Positions 51,592 to 60,225 of a stretch of DNA of 64,000 bases are shown in pieces. How positions within the stretch are numbered: the first letter of the stretch is position 1; every line of letters starts with the position of its first letter. A program made the translations under genes and the position numbers. The DNA is from Bog-756 sp963727955 (GTDB lineage: Bacteria; Actinomycetota; Acidimicrobiia; Acidimicrobiales; RAAP-2): assembly GCA_963727955.1 (NCBI GenBank), contig CAVSII010000007.1, positions 124,001 to 188,000 on the forward strand, in the 5' to 3' direction. The notes beneath the pieces were generated by a model that was not told the DNA's origin, made no database searches, and was given only the letters and a program-made list of their open reading frames with translations.

Positions 51592-53347
51592 AGGACAACA
51601 CGGGGTCGGACATCGCAGGATCGGGCCCATTGTGGTGGCCGTGCTGGCCCTGGTGCTCCTGGCCGGGAGCAGCACCACTTTCAGTTCGGCCAGCGGGGCG
51701 TCCAGTCACGATTCGGCTGATTCCGTGGCCGATATCGGCAACCGCCTGCAAGCCTCCGAGAGGCATCCGTCGGTCAAGCTGCCCGCCGCCACCTCGGTCC
51801 CGAACCCGGCGCCGCCGGCACTGGCGGCATCGGCCCCACTCCAATCTCATGAGATCTTCGCCTACGCGCCCTACTGGACGCTGCCTCAATCCTCCGGTTT
51901 CGACGTTCAGGACCTCACCACACTGGCCTACTTCAGCGTGGATGTGAATCCTGACGGATCTCTCGACGAGAGCGGCTCGGGATGGAACGGCTACGAGAGC
52001 CAGGATCTGGTCAACCTGGTCAACCGGTCGCATGCTGCCGGCGACCGGGTCGTGCTCACTGTCACCGACTTCTCTCATAGCTCTCTCGATGCCATCACGT
52101 CCGATCCCACAGCCCCGGCCCGTCTTTCGTCAGCACTGATTGCGGCCATATCGGCCAAGAACCTCGACGGCGTCAACTTCGATTTCGAGGGGGAGGGGAG
52201 CACTGATCAGAATGGCCTCACCTCGCTCATCACCCAGGTTTCGGCTGCCCTGAAGGCCGCCAATCCGCATTGGCAGGTCACGATGGCGACGTATGCCAGT
52301 TCGGCCGGGGACAGCAGTGGCTTCTACAACATCGCCGCGCTGGCGCCGGCCGTCGACGCCTTCTTCGTGATGGCCTATGACATGAACGACCAGAGCAGTC
52401 CCAGTGCGACGGCCCCCCTGGTTGGAGGCAGTTTCAACGACACGGAGGCGCTCCAGCAATTCACGTCGGTGGTGCCAGCAAGCAAAGTCATCCTCGGCGT
52501 GCCGTACTACGGCTACGACTGGCCCACCACCGACGGCAGCAGTACGGCACAGGCGACAGGGGGCGAGACTCCCCTCAGTGACGCCGTCATCGCCGCCTCC
52601 GGCCATCCCACCTACTGGGATTCCTCGACGATGACGGCGTGGACCTCGTACCAGGTGGGGTCCCAATGGCACGAGACATACTTCGACGATCCGACGTCGC
52701 TGGCGCTCAAAGCGCAGTTGGCCAATTCGTTCAAGATCGCCGGTGTGGGCATATGGGCGCTGGGGATGGACGGTAACAACCCGGCCATGCTGGCCGCCCT
52801 TCTCGGCAATGCTCCGGCGGCAAAGGACTACCAGGCGGGACCGACGACGACCTCGACGTCATCGACGACCGCAGCCGTCAGCGGACCCGCGGGCAACGCA
52901 TTCACGTCAACCGGCACCTGGATCGGCCACCGAGTCTCCCTGACCCCGGTGAAGGCCCCCGCCCCGACAGCGGCCAGGCAGAAGGTGGGCACGCTGAGCA
53001 CTTTCACCACCAACGATCCAAAGCTGAGCTGTCTGGAGAGTGGTTCCCATCTGACGGTGTGGGATTACGCTTCCATGCCTGGTGTCGATGTCGTCATCGC
53101 CGCTCAACCACAGGACTGCGCATCAGCGGCCTGGACCTTCCCGGTTTCGAAGTCGGCAGTCACGAAGGAGACCAGCGGGTCGTCCACCTCCACACCGACG
53201 GCACCACCCTCCACCACGACCACATCGACGACGACGCCGAGCTCGACCACCACGACGTCCACAACCACAACCACAACAACGACGACAACCACGACAACGA
53301 CGGTTCCGCCGACGACGACCACCACCACGTCCACCACGGATCCGTGA
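51392..53347 (+). CDS. Secreted glycoside hydrolase family 18-like protein with poly-Thr tail
   Basis: Chitinase/spore-coat-type GH18 barrel. After a cytoplasmic head and membrane anchor (RRIGPIVVAVLALVLLAGSS, about 76-93), the barrel runs from EIFAYAPYWTLPQSSGF to about 480. The catalytic motif is DGVNFDFE at 259-266 with Glu266. Other family features are FFVMAYDMND, VILGVPYYGYDWPT and the final GVGIWALGMDGN. A less clear domain with two Cys pairs follows (LSCLESGSHLTVWDYASMPG), then about 60 residues of Thr/Ser. The GTG at 51392 has GGAGG eight bases upstream; the ATG at 51452 is an alternative. The likely target is an N-acetylglucosamine polymer such as peptidoglycan or chitin. Confidence 0.85.
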   Translation: MAVQCDGLQTPAPELRAFLAMTSAHLPSASAVESDSPEGALDSGPGVVGGLRASARRVVSWRPGHGEGQHGVGHRRIGPIVVAVLALVLLAGSSTTFSSASGASSHDSADSVADIGNRLQASERHPSVKLPAATSVPNPAPPALAASAPLQSHEIFAYAPYWTLPQSSGFDVQDLTTLAYFSVDVNPDGSLDESGSGWNGYESQDLVNLVNRSHAAGDRVVLTVTDFSHSSLDAITSDPTAPARLSSALIAAISAKNLDGVNFDFEGEGSTDQNGLTSLITQVSAALKAANPHWQVTMATYASSAGDSSGFYNIAALAPAVDAFFVMAYDMNDQSSPSATAPLVGGSFNDTEALQQFTSVVPASKVILGVPYYGYDWPTTDGSSTAQATGGETPLSDAVIAASGHPTYWDSSTMTAWTSYQVGSQWHETYFDDPTSLALKAQLANSFKIAGVGIWALGMDGNNPAMLAALLGNAPAAKDYQAGPTTTSTSSTTAAVSGPAGNAFTSTGTWIGHRVSLTPVKAPAPTAARQKVGTLSTFTTNDPKLSCLESGSHLTVWDYASMPGVDVVIAAQPQDCASAAWTFPVSKSAVTKETSGSSTSTPTAPPSTTTTSTTTPSSTTTTSTTTTTTTTTTTTTTVPPTTTTTTSTTDP

Positions 53348-53540
53348 GTACAGTGGCTCGATTCTCCGGTTGCTCAGGTTCTGTCGTTGCCTGAATTGTG
53401 GTGTCAAGCGGCGACTGGACTTGGTTGCGCCGTTCGGACAGTGGCCGCGTTCCGAGCGTCGTGTCCGGGAGGTGGGGGAGATGTGCGGCGAATTCGATAG
53501 TCGTGGCGGAGTCCTTTTGGAGTAATCTCCTCAGGCACTC

Positions 53541-53613
53541 GGGGGTGTAGCTCAGCTGGTAGAGCGCTACGTTCGCAATGTAGAGGCCGACGGTTCGAGT
53601 CCGTTCACCTCCA
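53541..53613 (+). tRNA. tRNA-Ala, anticodon CGC
   Basis: Full cloverleaf by eye: acceptor GGGGGTG/CACCTCC with G3:U70, the alanine identity pair; D arm GCTC/GAGC; anticodon stem CTACG/TGTAG with loop TTCGCAA, anticodon CGC (codon GCG); T arm GACGG/CCGTT with loop TTCGAGT; discriminator A at 53613. CCA is not encoded (CCC follows). An insertion-rich zone begins directly downstream. Confidence 0.95.
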
Positions 53614-53739
53614 CCCCGAAAGTGCAGGTCAGTCGGGGTCTAGGCCACGGCTGACTCCCGTCCGGAGATGTTTCGTGCGCGATCCGTGCGCGTAGGGCTG
53701 CCAACAGCGTGTTGTGGAGTTCCGGTTCATGCTTGACAC

Positions 53740-55430
53740 TGTGGCTCCGGCACCTGCTTGACACTTTCCGGACGCGGCTCCGGTACCTGGGCGACACTGG
53801 CTCCGGTACCTGTTTGACACTTCACGCCTGAACAGTCGTCCGCCAGGTGCTTTCCGCCACCTCCTTTGCTGTGGAGACTCACGTCCACAGACACGAAGGA
53901 GGCCACAGATGCTGGTGGAGCTGGGACTGGTGGAACAGCGGTTGATGGCAGTACGTGAAGTCCTCGACGGGGCGACGGTCACCGATGTGGCCAAGACCAA
54001 CGGGGTGACCCGCCAGACGGTCCACAACTGGCTCCGCAGCTATGCGAACTTCGGGGTCGCCGGGCTGGTCGACAAGACCTCGAAGCCCGAGACCTGCCCG
54101 CACCAGATGACACCGGTGGTCGAAGCCCGGATCGTCGAGATGCGGCGCAGTCATCCGAGATGGGGACCGAGGTCGATCCGCACCCACCTGGCTCGGGAAG
54201 GAGTCGCGCCGCTACCCGGTCGGTCGTCGATCTATCGGGCCCTGATCCGTCACCGCCTGATCGACCCGAACCCACGCCAGCGGTCCCGGTCGGACTACAA
54301 GCGGTGGGAACGGTCCAAGTCCATGGAGCTCTGGCAGATGGACATCGTGGGTCGGTTCTATCTGGCCGACGGCACCCAGGTGAAGGTGGTCACCGGCGTC
54401 GACGACCACAGCCGTTACTGCGTGTGTGCCCGCATCGTGGCCCGAGCCACAGCCAGGCCGGTGTGTGACGCCCTCACCTTCGCATTGGGACAACACGGTG
54501 CCCCCAACGAGATTCTCACCGATAACGGCAAAGTTTTCACCGCCCGATTCGGCCCCGGACCAGGGCCGGTGCTGTTCGACCGGATCTGTAACAACTTCGG
54601 CATCAAGCACCGCCTGACCGCCCCCTACTCACCCACCACCACGGGCAAGGTGGAGCGCTTCCACCGCACGTACAGGGACGAGTTCCTGGTCGACCACGAC
54701 CGTCGGCACGCCACCATCGGAGAGGCCCAGGAAGCCCTCGATGCCTGGGTGGTGAAGTACAACACCGAGCGTCCCCACCAGTCCCTCGGGGACCGACCGC
54801 CGGCTGAACGGTTCGCCCTGGCCTCACCCCGGACTCCCGTCGACACCGACCTCGAGCTCGAAGAGGCCGAGGAACCGCCGAATACTCGACGACCACCGGG
54901 GGTCAGCCGGTGGGTCGACCAGCGCGGCTCCATCGGGCTCAACGGCTTCCGCTATCGGGTGGGTCCCACTTTCGCCGGCGAAGCAGTCGAAGTTGTGGTC
55001 CAAGGCGGTCTGGTCGAGATTCTCCACCAGGGCGTGCTCGTCGCCACTCATGCTGAGCGCCGGCGTGACGGGACCAAGGCCGTCAGCACCAGGGCACCGA
55101 GGGCTGGTCGATCACGGCAACCGAGCTCGGGCATGACCGTCGTCCGGTCGGTCGACGGCGGCGGCACGATCTCCTTCGCTGGTGCCGCCTACCGGGTCGG
55201 GCGCAGCTGGCGGCGCACCAGCGTCGAGGTGGCCATCGTCGCCGGATCGGTCCAGATCTCGGCCAACGGCAAGGTCATCCGGGTTCATCAGATCCGCCAC
55301 GACCGCTCCAAGGAGCACGGTGCCTTCGCCACACCCAACGGCCGTCCCCGTATCAAGAAGTCGGCCTGATGGGTTGCTGTGTAAAACAGCTATTGGAGCC
55401 GAAGTGTCAAGCGGGTACCGGGACTTGACA
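53740..55430 (+). mobile_element. IS481-family insertion sequence, copy 1
   Basis: The left end reads TGTGGCTCCGGCACCTGC and the right end, read inward on the other strand, TGTCAAGTCCCGGTACCCGC; both continue TTGACACTT. The left end carries several further GACACT and GGCTCCGGTACCTG motifs at about 22-33 bp intervals to 53825, likely transposase binding sites. A 42-bp flank (CTGCCAACAGCGTG to TTGACAC) stands before each copy. No clean target duplication is recognisable because the two copies are adjacent. Confidence 0.75.
53909..55369 (+). CDS. IS481-family DDE transposase, copy 1
   Basis: 486-residue transposase. An N-terminal helix-turn-helix (VTDVAKTNGVTRQTVHNWLRSY) precedes the retroviral-type DDE core, with acidic residues in LWQMDIVGRF, EILTDNGKVF and GKVERFHRTY. 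GDRPPAERF follows. A C-terminal extension of about 170 residues (VSRWVDQRGSIGLNGFRYRVG, repeated again as TISFAGAAYRVGRSW) forms two related beta-type segments, as in longer IS481 members. GAAGGAGG stands about six bases before the ATG. Full length with all three acidic residues, so potentially active. Confidence 0.92.
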   Translation: MLVELGLVEQRLMAVREVLDGATVTDVAKTNGVTRQTVHNWLRSYANFGVAGLVDKTSKPETCPHQMTPVVEARIVEMRRSHPRWGPRSIRTHLAREGVAPLPGRSSIYRALIRHRLIDPNPRQRSRSDYKRWERSKSMELWQMDIVGRFYLADGTQVKVVTGVDDHSRYCVCARIVARATARPVCDALTFALGQHGAPNEILTDNGKVFTARFGPGPGPVLFDRICNNFGIKHRLTAPYSPTTTGKVERFHRTYRDEFLVDHDRRHATIGEAQEALDAWVVKYNTERPHQSLGDRPPAERFALASPRTPVDTDLELEEAEEPPNTRRPPGVSRWVDQRGSIGLNGFRYRVGPTFAGEAVEVVVQGGLVEILHQGVLVATHAERRRDGTKAVSTRAPRAGRSRQPSSGMTVVRSVDGGGTISFAGAAYRVGRSWRRTSVEVAIVAGSVQISANGKVIRVHQIRHDRSKEHGAFATPNGRPRIKKSA

Positions 55431-55479
55431 CTGCCAACAGCGTGTGAAGTTCCGGTTCATGCTTGACACTGTGGCTCCG

Positions 55480-57157
55480 GCACCTGCTTGACACTTTCCG
55501 GACGCGGCTCGGGTACGTGGGCGACACTGGCTCCGGTACCTGTTTGACACTTCACGCCTGAACAGGGTCCGCCAGGTGCTTTCCGCCACCTCCTTTGCTG
55601 TGGAGACTCACGTCCACAGAGACGAAGGAGGCCACAGATGCTGGTGGAGCTGGGACTGGTGGAACAGCGGTTGATGGCAGTACGTGAAGTCCTCGACGGG
55701 GCGACGGTCACCGATGTGGCCAAGACCAACGGGGTGACCCGCCAGACGGTCCACAACTGGCTCCGCAGCTATGCGAACTTCGGGGTCGCCGGGCTGGTCG
55801 ACAAGAGCTCGAAACCCGAGACCTGTCCGCACCAGATGACACCGAGGGTCGAAGCCCGGATCGTCGAGATGCGGCGCAGTCATCCGAGATGGGGGCCGAG
55901 GTCCATCCGCACCCAGTTGGCCCGAGAAGGTGTCACCCCCTTGCCCGGTCGGTCGTCGATCTATCGGGCCCTGGTCCGCCACCGGCTGATCATGCCCATC
56001 CCACGCAAGCGGTCCCGTTCGGACTACAAGCGGTGGGAACGGTCCAAGTCCATGGAGCTCTGGCAGATGGACATCGTGGGTCGCTTCTATCTGGCCGACG
56101 GCACCGAGGTGAACGTGGTCACCGGCGTCGACGACCACAGCCGCTACTGCGTCTGTGCCCGCATCGTGGCCCGAGCAACAGCCAGGCCGGTGCGTGACGC
56201 CCTCACCTTCGCATTGGGACAACACGGTATCCCCAACGAAATTCTCACAGACAATGGCCGAGTATTCACGGCCCGATTCGGCCCCGGACCAGGGCCGGTG
56301 CTGTTCGACCGGATCTGCAACAACTTCGGCATCAAGCATCGCCTGACCGCCCCCTATTCACCGACCACGACGGGCAAGGTGGAGCGCTTCCACCGCACCT
56401 ATCGGGAGGAATTCCTGGTCGATCACGACCGGCGGCACGCCACCATCGAAGAGGCCCAGGAGGCCCTCGATACCTGGGTGGTGAAGTACAACACCGAACG
56501 TCCCCACCAGTCACTCGGGGACCGACCGCCGGCTGAACGGTTCGCTCTGGCCTCACCCCGGACTCCCGTCGACACCGATCTCGACATCGAAGAGGCCGAG
56601 GACCCGCCGAATGCTCCACGGCCACCCGGGGTCAGCCGGTGGGTCGACCAGCGCGGCTCGATCGGGCTCAACAGCTTCCGCTATCGGGTAGGCGCCACCT
56701 TCGCCGGCGAAGCAGTCGAAGTTGTGGTCCAAGGCGGTCTGGTCGAGATTCGCCACCAGGGCGTCCTCGTCGCCGCTCATGCTGAGCGCCAGCGTGACGG
56801 AGCCAGGGCCAGCACCAAGGCACCGAGGGCTGGTCGATCCCGGCCGCCGAGCTCGGGCATGACCGTCGTCCGGTCGGTCGACGGCGGGGGATCGATCTCC
56901 TTCGCCGGTGCCGCCTACCGGATCGGTCGCAGCTGGAGGCGCACCAGCGTCGAGGTGGCCATCGTCGCTGGGTCGGTCCAGATATCGGCCAACGGAAAGG
57001 TCATCCGGGTCCATCAGATCCGCCACGACCGCTCCAAGGAGCACGGTGCCTTCGCCACCCCCAACGGTCGTCCCCGGAACCGCAAGATCGCCTGATGGGT
57101 TTGGAGTCTCAAACACCTACCGGAACCGAAATGTCAAGCGGGTACCGGGGATTGACA
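55480..57157 (+). mobile_element. IS481-family insertion sequence, copy 2 (tandem with copy 1)
   Basis: Same organisation as copy 1 and separated from it by 49 bp that repeat the flank before copy 1. Ends are TGTGGCTCCGGCACC on the left and, inward on the other strand, TGTCAATCCCCGGTACCCGC on the right. Scattered substitutions relative to copy 1 show that the pair is not a brand-new duplication. Confidence 0.75.
55638..57095 (+). CDS. IS481-family DDE transposase, copy 2
   Basis: 485 residues, colinear with copy 1 and differing by scattered substitutions (for example DKSSKPET for DKTSKPET, IMPIPRKRSRS for IDPNPRQRSRS). The same DDE residues occur in LWQMDIVGRF, EILTDNGRVF and GKVERFHRTY, and the same C-terminal extension is present with a one-residue gap (GARASTKAPRAG). 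The same GAAGGAGG ribosome site precedes the ATG. No truncation or internal stop, so both copies seem maintained. Confidence 0.92.
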   Translation: MLVELGLVEQRLMAVREVLDGATVTDVAKTNGVTRQTVHNWLRSYANFGVAGLVDKSSKPETCPHQMTPRVEARIVEMRRSHPRWGPRSIRTQLAREGVTPLPGRSSIYRALVRHRLIMPIPRKRSRSDYKRWERSKSMELWQMDIVGRFYLADGTEVNVVTGVDDHSRYCVCARIVARATARPVRDALTFALGQHGIPNEILTDNGRVFTARFGPGPGPVLFDRICNNFGIKHRLTAPYSPTTTGKVERFHRTYREEFLVDHDRRHATIEEAQEALDTWVVKYNTERPHQSLGDRPPAERFALASPRTPVDTDLDIEEAEDPPNAPRPPGVSRWVDQRGSIGLNSFRYRVGATFAGEAVEVVVQGGLVEIRHQGVLVAAHAERQRDGARASTKAPRAGRSRPPSSGMTVVRSVDGGGSISFAGAAYRIGRSWRRTSVEVAIVAGSVQISANGKVIRVHQIRHDRSKEHGAFATPNGRPRNRKIA

Positions 57158-57160
57158 GGC

Positions 57161-57194
57161 GGCCAACAGCGGCCAACACCGGCCAACAGCGGCC
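57161..57194. repeat. 10-bp tandem repeat GGCCAACAGC
   Basis: Three full and one partial unit (third base group varies, GGCCAACACC in the second) directly after the right end of IS481 copy 2. The remaining gap to 57392 shows no gene. Confidence 0.75.
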
Positions 57195-57392
57195 ACAAAC
57201 GATCGTACAGCCGACTCGATGCTGACTTCCGGGACACAACGCGTCAGCATCGTCGTTGAGACGAAAGGCGATGGTCGGTCGCTGCCTCGGGCTAATAACC
57301 AGAAGTTCGTGGGGTCGGGCCGCTCGAATGCCGCCGGGCACGATCTCGGACAACCAGTTTCGATCCAGTGAGGAGTGTCTGCAGGCGCAGGG

Positions 57393-58865
57393 TCAATCCT
57401 TGAAGAAGTAAAGGCTCCCGTTGTATGTGCCGCCGGACGCGCTCGGAGATGCGATGGCGAAGATGTTTTTCCCGATGGCAATGAGTGTGCCCGGTTGCCA
57501 TGCGAGCTCGTCCCCCGGGACACCATCGCTCGTCACGACCTTGATCGGATTCGAGCTCGGCCAGGTGCCGCCGCTCTTGGGCAGAATGAAGGCGGCACCG
57601 GTCGCGTTGTTCGGGTAACCCTGGGAGTCGAATGGGGCCGCCGCCACGACCGCTGTGCCGACCACGGCGACCTGATAGCCGAACTCGTCCAGGGCGTTGC
57701 ACGGCATCGAAAAACCGTTGCAGCCTGGAGGACTGGCCGCGTTGGCCGCGTCCTCGGTCGGGTCGGAGAGCTCGCTGTTCTGCGTCCAGTTGCTCACCGA
57801 GCCCGTGAACACATACGCCGCACCGGACCCTACGCTGTCAGGTGCGGGCGTCGGGTACGAGGCATAGGGTGCCCCGACCGCGATCACCCCCTTGCCAAGA
57901 GCGACGGAGTCACCGAAGTAATCGCCGTAGACGTAACCCACCGGCTCCATGCACGTGGAGGAGCAACCTTCACCATTCGACGCGGTGAGAGTGGCCTCTT
58001 GCACCCAGCCGCCGCGGACCTCATTGAAGTAGTAGGCCGCACCCTTTGACCCGTTCGTCCCCGGTGCGCCCACCACCAGCTTCTTCCCGGAGGCGGCGAT
58101 CGATGAGCCGAACACGTCGTTTGCGGTGTTGGCGGGGTCGGAGATGGTTGCCTTCTTCGCCCCCTTCAACGTGTAGACGAACACCGATCCCGCAAAGGAG
58201 TTCTCTCCCAAGGCGCCGACCAAGATCGACTTCGAGGCGAAGGCCACGGGGAGGCCGAACGTGTCCTCCGTGCTTTGACCGGGGTCGTTCATCTCGGCGA
58301 TTTGGTGCCACGAGCTTCCCGATCCGGTGAACACATACGCCGCCCCTGTGCAGGAGTTCGCCGAGATGCTGTGGCATGGGGAACCGATGACGATCACGCC
58401 ACTGCTGATGGCCACGGAGTACCCGAAGTAGTCATTGGCGTCGCCATCTGAAGGGGTGAGTGTGGCCTCTTGCGACCAGCTCGTGCCCGAGCCTGCGTAG
58501 ACGTACGCGGCTCCGGTGCTCGAATCGTACGGCGCTCCCACAACCATGGTGCTTCCACTGACCGCCACTCCGGAGCCGAACCCCCCACCTGTCGATCCGC
58601 TGATCTCGCTACCTGGCGCCTCGCTCCAGGTGTGGCCAGCGTGTGGCTCGGCCACATTGGAGTGTGAAGCGGCGGCTGGAGATGGACTGATCGAGGGACG
58701 GTTCAACAACGGGATCCGCGACCCGAACGATGGGGTGGCGGCACTGGCCGCCGGCGATGCCGCCAGGATGGCCATCGATGCTGCCATCGCGGCGATCATC
58801 GCCACTGTGATGCCGATGACACGATGCCACCCCACGAAGAGGTTGAAGCCTGGGCTCCGTTGCAT
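57393..58865 (-). CDS. Secreted FG-GAP (integrin-like beta-propeller) repeat protein
   Basis: 490 residues with an N-terminal signal (VGWHRVIGITVAMIAAMAASMAILAASPAASA, roughly 9-42). From about residue 85 there are six to seven units of 45-60 residues with FGSGVAVSGSTMVVGAPYD, GAAYVYAGSGTSWSQEATL and similar, the FG-GAP pattern that builds an integrin-alpha-type beta-propeller. Calcium-binding D-x-D-x-D-G motifs are mostly absent, but SDGDANDYFG is close. The ATG at 58865 has AAGGCGG upstream; the 43 extra residues of open frame before it look unnatural. An extracellular binding protein is likely. It lies between IS481 and the IS3-type element. Confidence 0.82.
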   Translation of the reverse strand: MQRSPGFNLFVGWHRVIGITVAMIAAMAASMAILAASPAASAATPSFGSRIPLLNRPSISPSPAAASHSNVAEPHAGHTWSEAPGSEISGSTGGGFGSGVAVSGSTMVVGAPYDSSTGAAYVYAGSGTSWSQEATLTPSDGDANDYFGYSVAISSGVIVIGSPCHSISANSCTGAAYVFTGSGSSWHQIAEMNDPGQSTEDTFGLPVAFASKSILVGALGENSFAGSVFVYTLKGAKKATISDPANTANDVFGSSIAASGKKLVVGAPGTNGSKGAAYYFNEVRGGWVQEATLTASNGEGCSSTCMEPVGYVYGDYFGDSVALGKGVIAVGAPYASYPTPAPDSVGSGAAYVFTGSVSNWTQNSELSDPTEDAANAASPPGCNGFSMPCNALDEFGYQVAVVGTAVVAAAPFDSQGYPNNATGAAFILPKSGGTWPSSNPIKVVTSDGVPGDELAWQPGTLIAIGKNIFAIASPSASGGTYNGSLYFFKD

Positions 58866-59701
58866 GTTGGTCCGCCTTTCGGTCAAGCACCCTTGGTGCT
58901 CGACCATTGATTCTGCTCCGCAGAGACCTGGTGGCTCCCCTCTGAGTTGATGCCGAAGCTTCCCGCCAGACAGCTCGGAGAGGGTTGGCCGCAACCCTAT
59001 CGACCGCTCCGATCGTCGTCAACCGCTATGTCGTCAGGGAAATTTCCAATGTGACATCTTGCGGGATCCTGGGCATTCCTCATTCCCACGGGGCGTGACG
59101 GTGCGAGGCAGAATGAGCGGCGGATTGATCCACGCGCTAGCTCGGACGCTCTACTTCAGGGCCATGGTCTGAAAGCGACGACCTGTAAGGCTCGGCTCGC
59201 AAGGACCTGCTTCGACAGGGGCCGGGACCGACGGCGATATCGCGAAAGGCGCTTGTAATCACCCAGAGAAGCTCTCACTCCCTGCCGGGAATGGGCTTAC
59301 TTCTGTACATGCATCTGGACGGGGTTGGAACTTGGAGCGTCACCCAAGCCTGAATACGGGTCCGGCGACAATCGGACTCCGGTTCTTATTGTGTCCCCCA
59401 ACGTCCACCCCGAAGCGCAGGTCAGCCGCAGTATGTTCCCCGGCTGGCCTGCCCTTGAAGAGGGCCCGTACGCGATCCGTGCGCGTACGGAGGGTCAACA
59501 AGGGTGTGGAATTCCGGTCATGCTTTCCACTGTGGCTCCGGTACCTGCACGACACTTCGGAGACGCGGCTCCGGTTCCTGGGCGACACTGGCTCCGGTAT
59601 CTGCATGACACTTCACGCCTGACCAGGGTTCACCAGAAGCCCAGCGTGCTCTCGATGTCTGAGTCCAGGGCGACAACAACAAAAGACCCCACCACCCTCT
59701 G
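58866..59701. other. Gene-free 0.8-kb stretch with an IS481 left-end relic
   Basis: No convincing gene. From about 59405 the sequence resembles the region after the tRNA: TCCACCCCGAA then GCAGGTCAG, later CGCGATCCGTGCGCGTA. From about 59505 to 59635 it matches the IS481 left end with its GACACT/GGCTCCGGTACCTG array (GACACTTCGGAGACGCGGCTCCGG, TGGGCGACACTGGCTCCGGTA), clearly diverged. No transposase follows, so it is a solo end left by an older insertion. Confidence 0.6.
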
Positions 59702-59772
59702 TGTCAACCTTCAGTGAGGCAGTTTGAACTGCTGATTCATTGAACTGAGAGGGCGGGGAAGAGAGCCCCGAA

Positions 59773-60225
59773 ATGACGACCACGATCAACCACTTTGACG
59801 ACACACGCCATCATGCTGGTGGCATGGATGACACCACCGACCCGGACCCCGAGGCCCCTGAACGAGCCCGAGGGCCACGCCGGTTCCCCGCCGCCTACAA
59901 GGCGAGGATCCTGGCCGAGTACGACACTTTGGGCAAGGGTGAGAAGGGAGCGCTGCTCCGTCGAGAAGGGCTGTACTCGTCCCTCCTCAACGAGTGGCGA
60001 AAGCAGCGTGACCGGGGAGCCGAAGAGGCCCTGTCCCGACCGGCCGGTCGTCAGCCCGCCGATCCCCGGGACAAAGAGATCGCCCGGCTGAAGGAACGGA
60101 CCAACAAGCTCGAGTCCGAGCTGGCCAAGTCTCGGAAGGTCATAGAGGTCCAGGGAAAACTCTCAGCGTTGTTGGAGGAGCTCGCCACCGACAGCGCGCC
60201 GGACGAGAGAGGCGAGACCAAGTGA
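59773..60225 (+). CDS. IS3-type transposase OrfA (helix-turn-helix and leucine zipper)
   Basis: 150 residues. The helix-turn-helix is in PRRFPAAYKARILAEYDTLGKGEKGALLRREGLYSSLLNEWRKQRDRG, the standard IS3 OrfA pattern, followed by a coiled coil (IARLKERTNKLESELAKSRKVIEVQGKLSALLEEL) that mediates multimerisation. The ATG at 59773 or 59824 could be the start. The stop overlaps the orfB GTG (GTGA), so orfB can be made by coupled re-initiation. Confidence 0.85.
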   Translation: MTTTINHFDDTRHHAGGMDDTTDPDPEAPERARGPRRFPAAYKARILAEYDTLGKGEKGALLRREGLYSSLLNEWRKQRDRGAEEALSRPAGRQPADPRDKEIARLKERTNKLESELAKSRKVIEVQGKLSALLEELATDSAPDERGETK

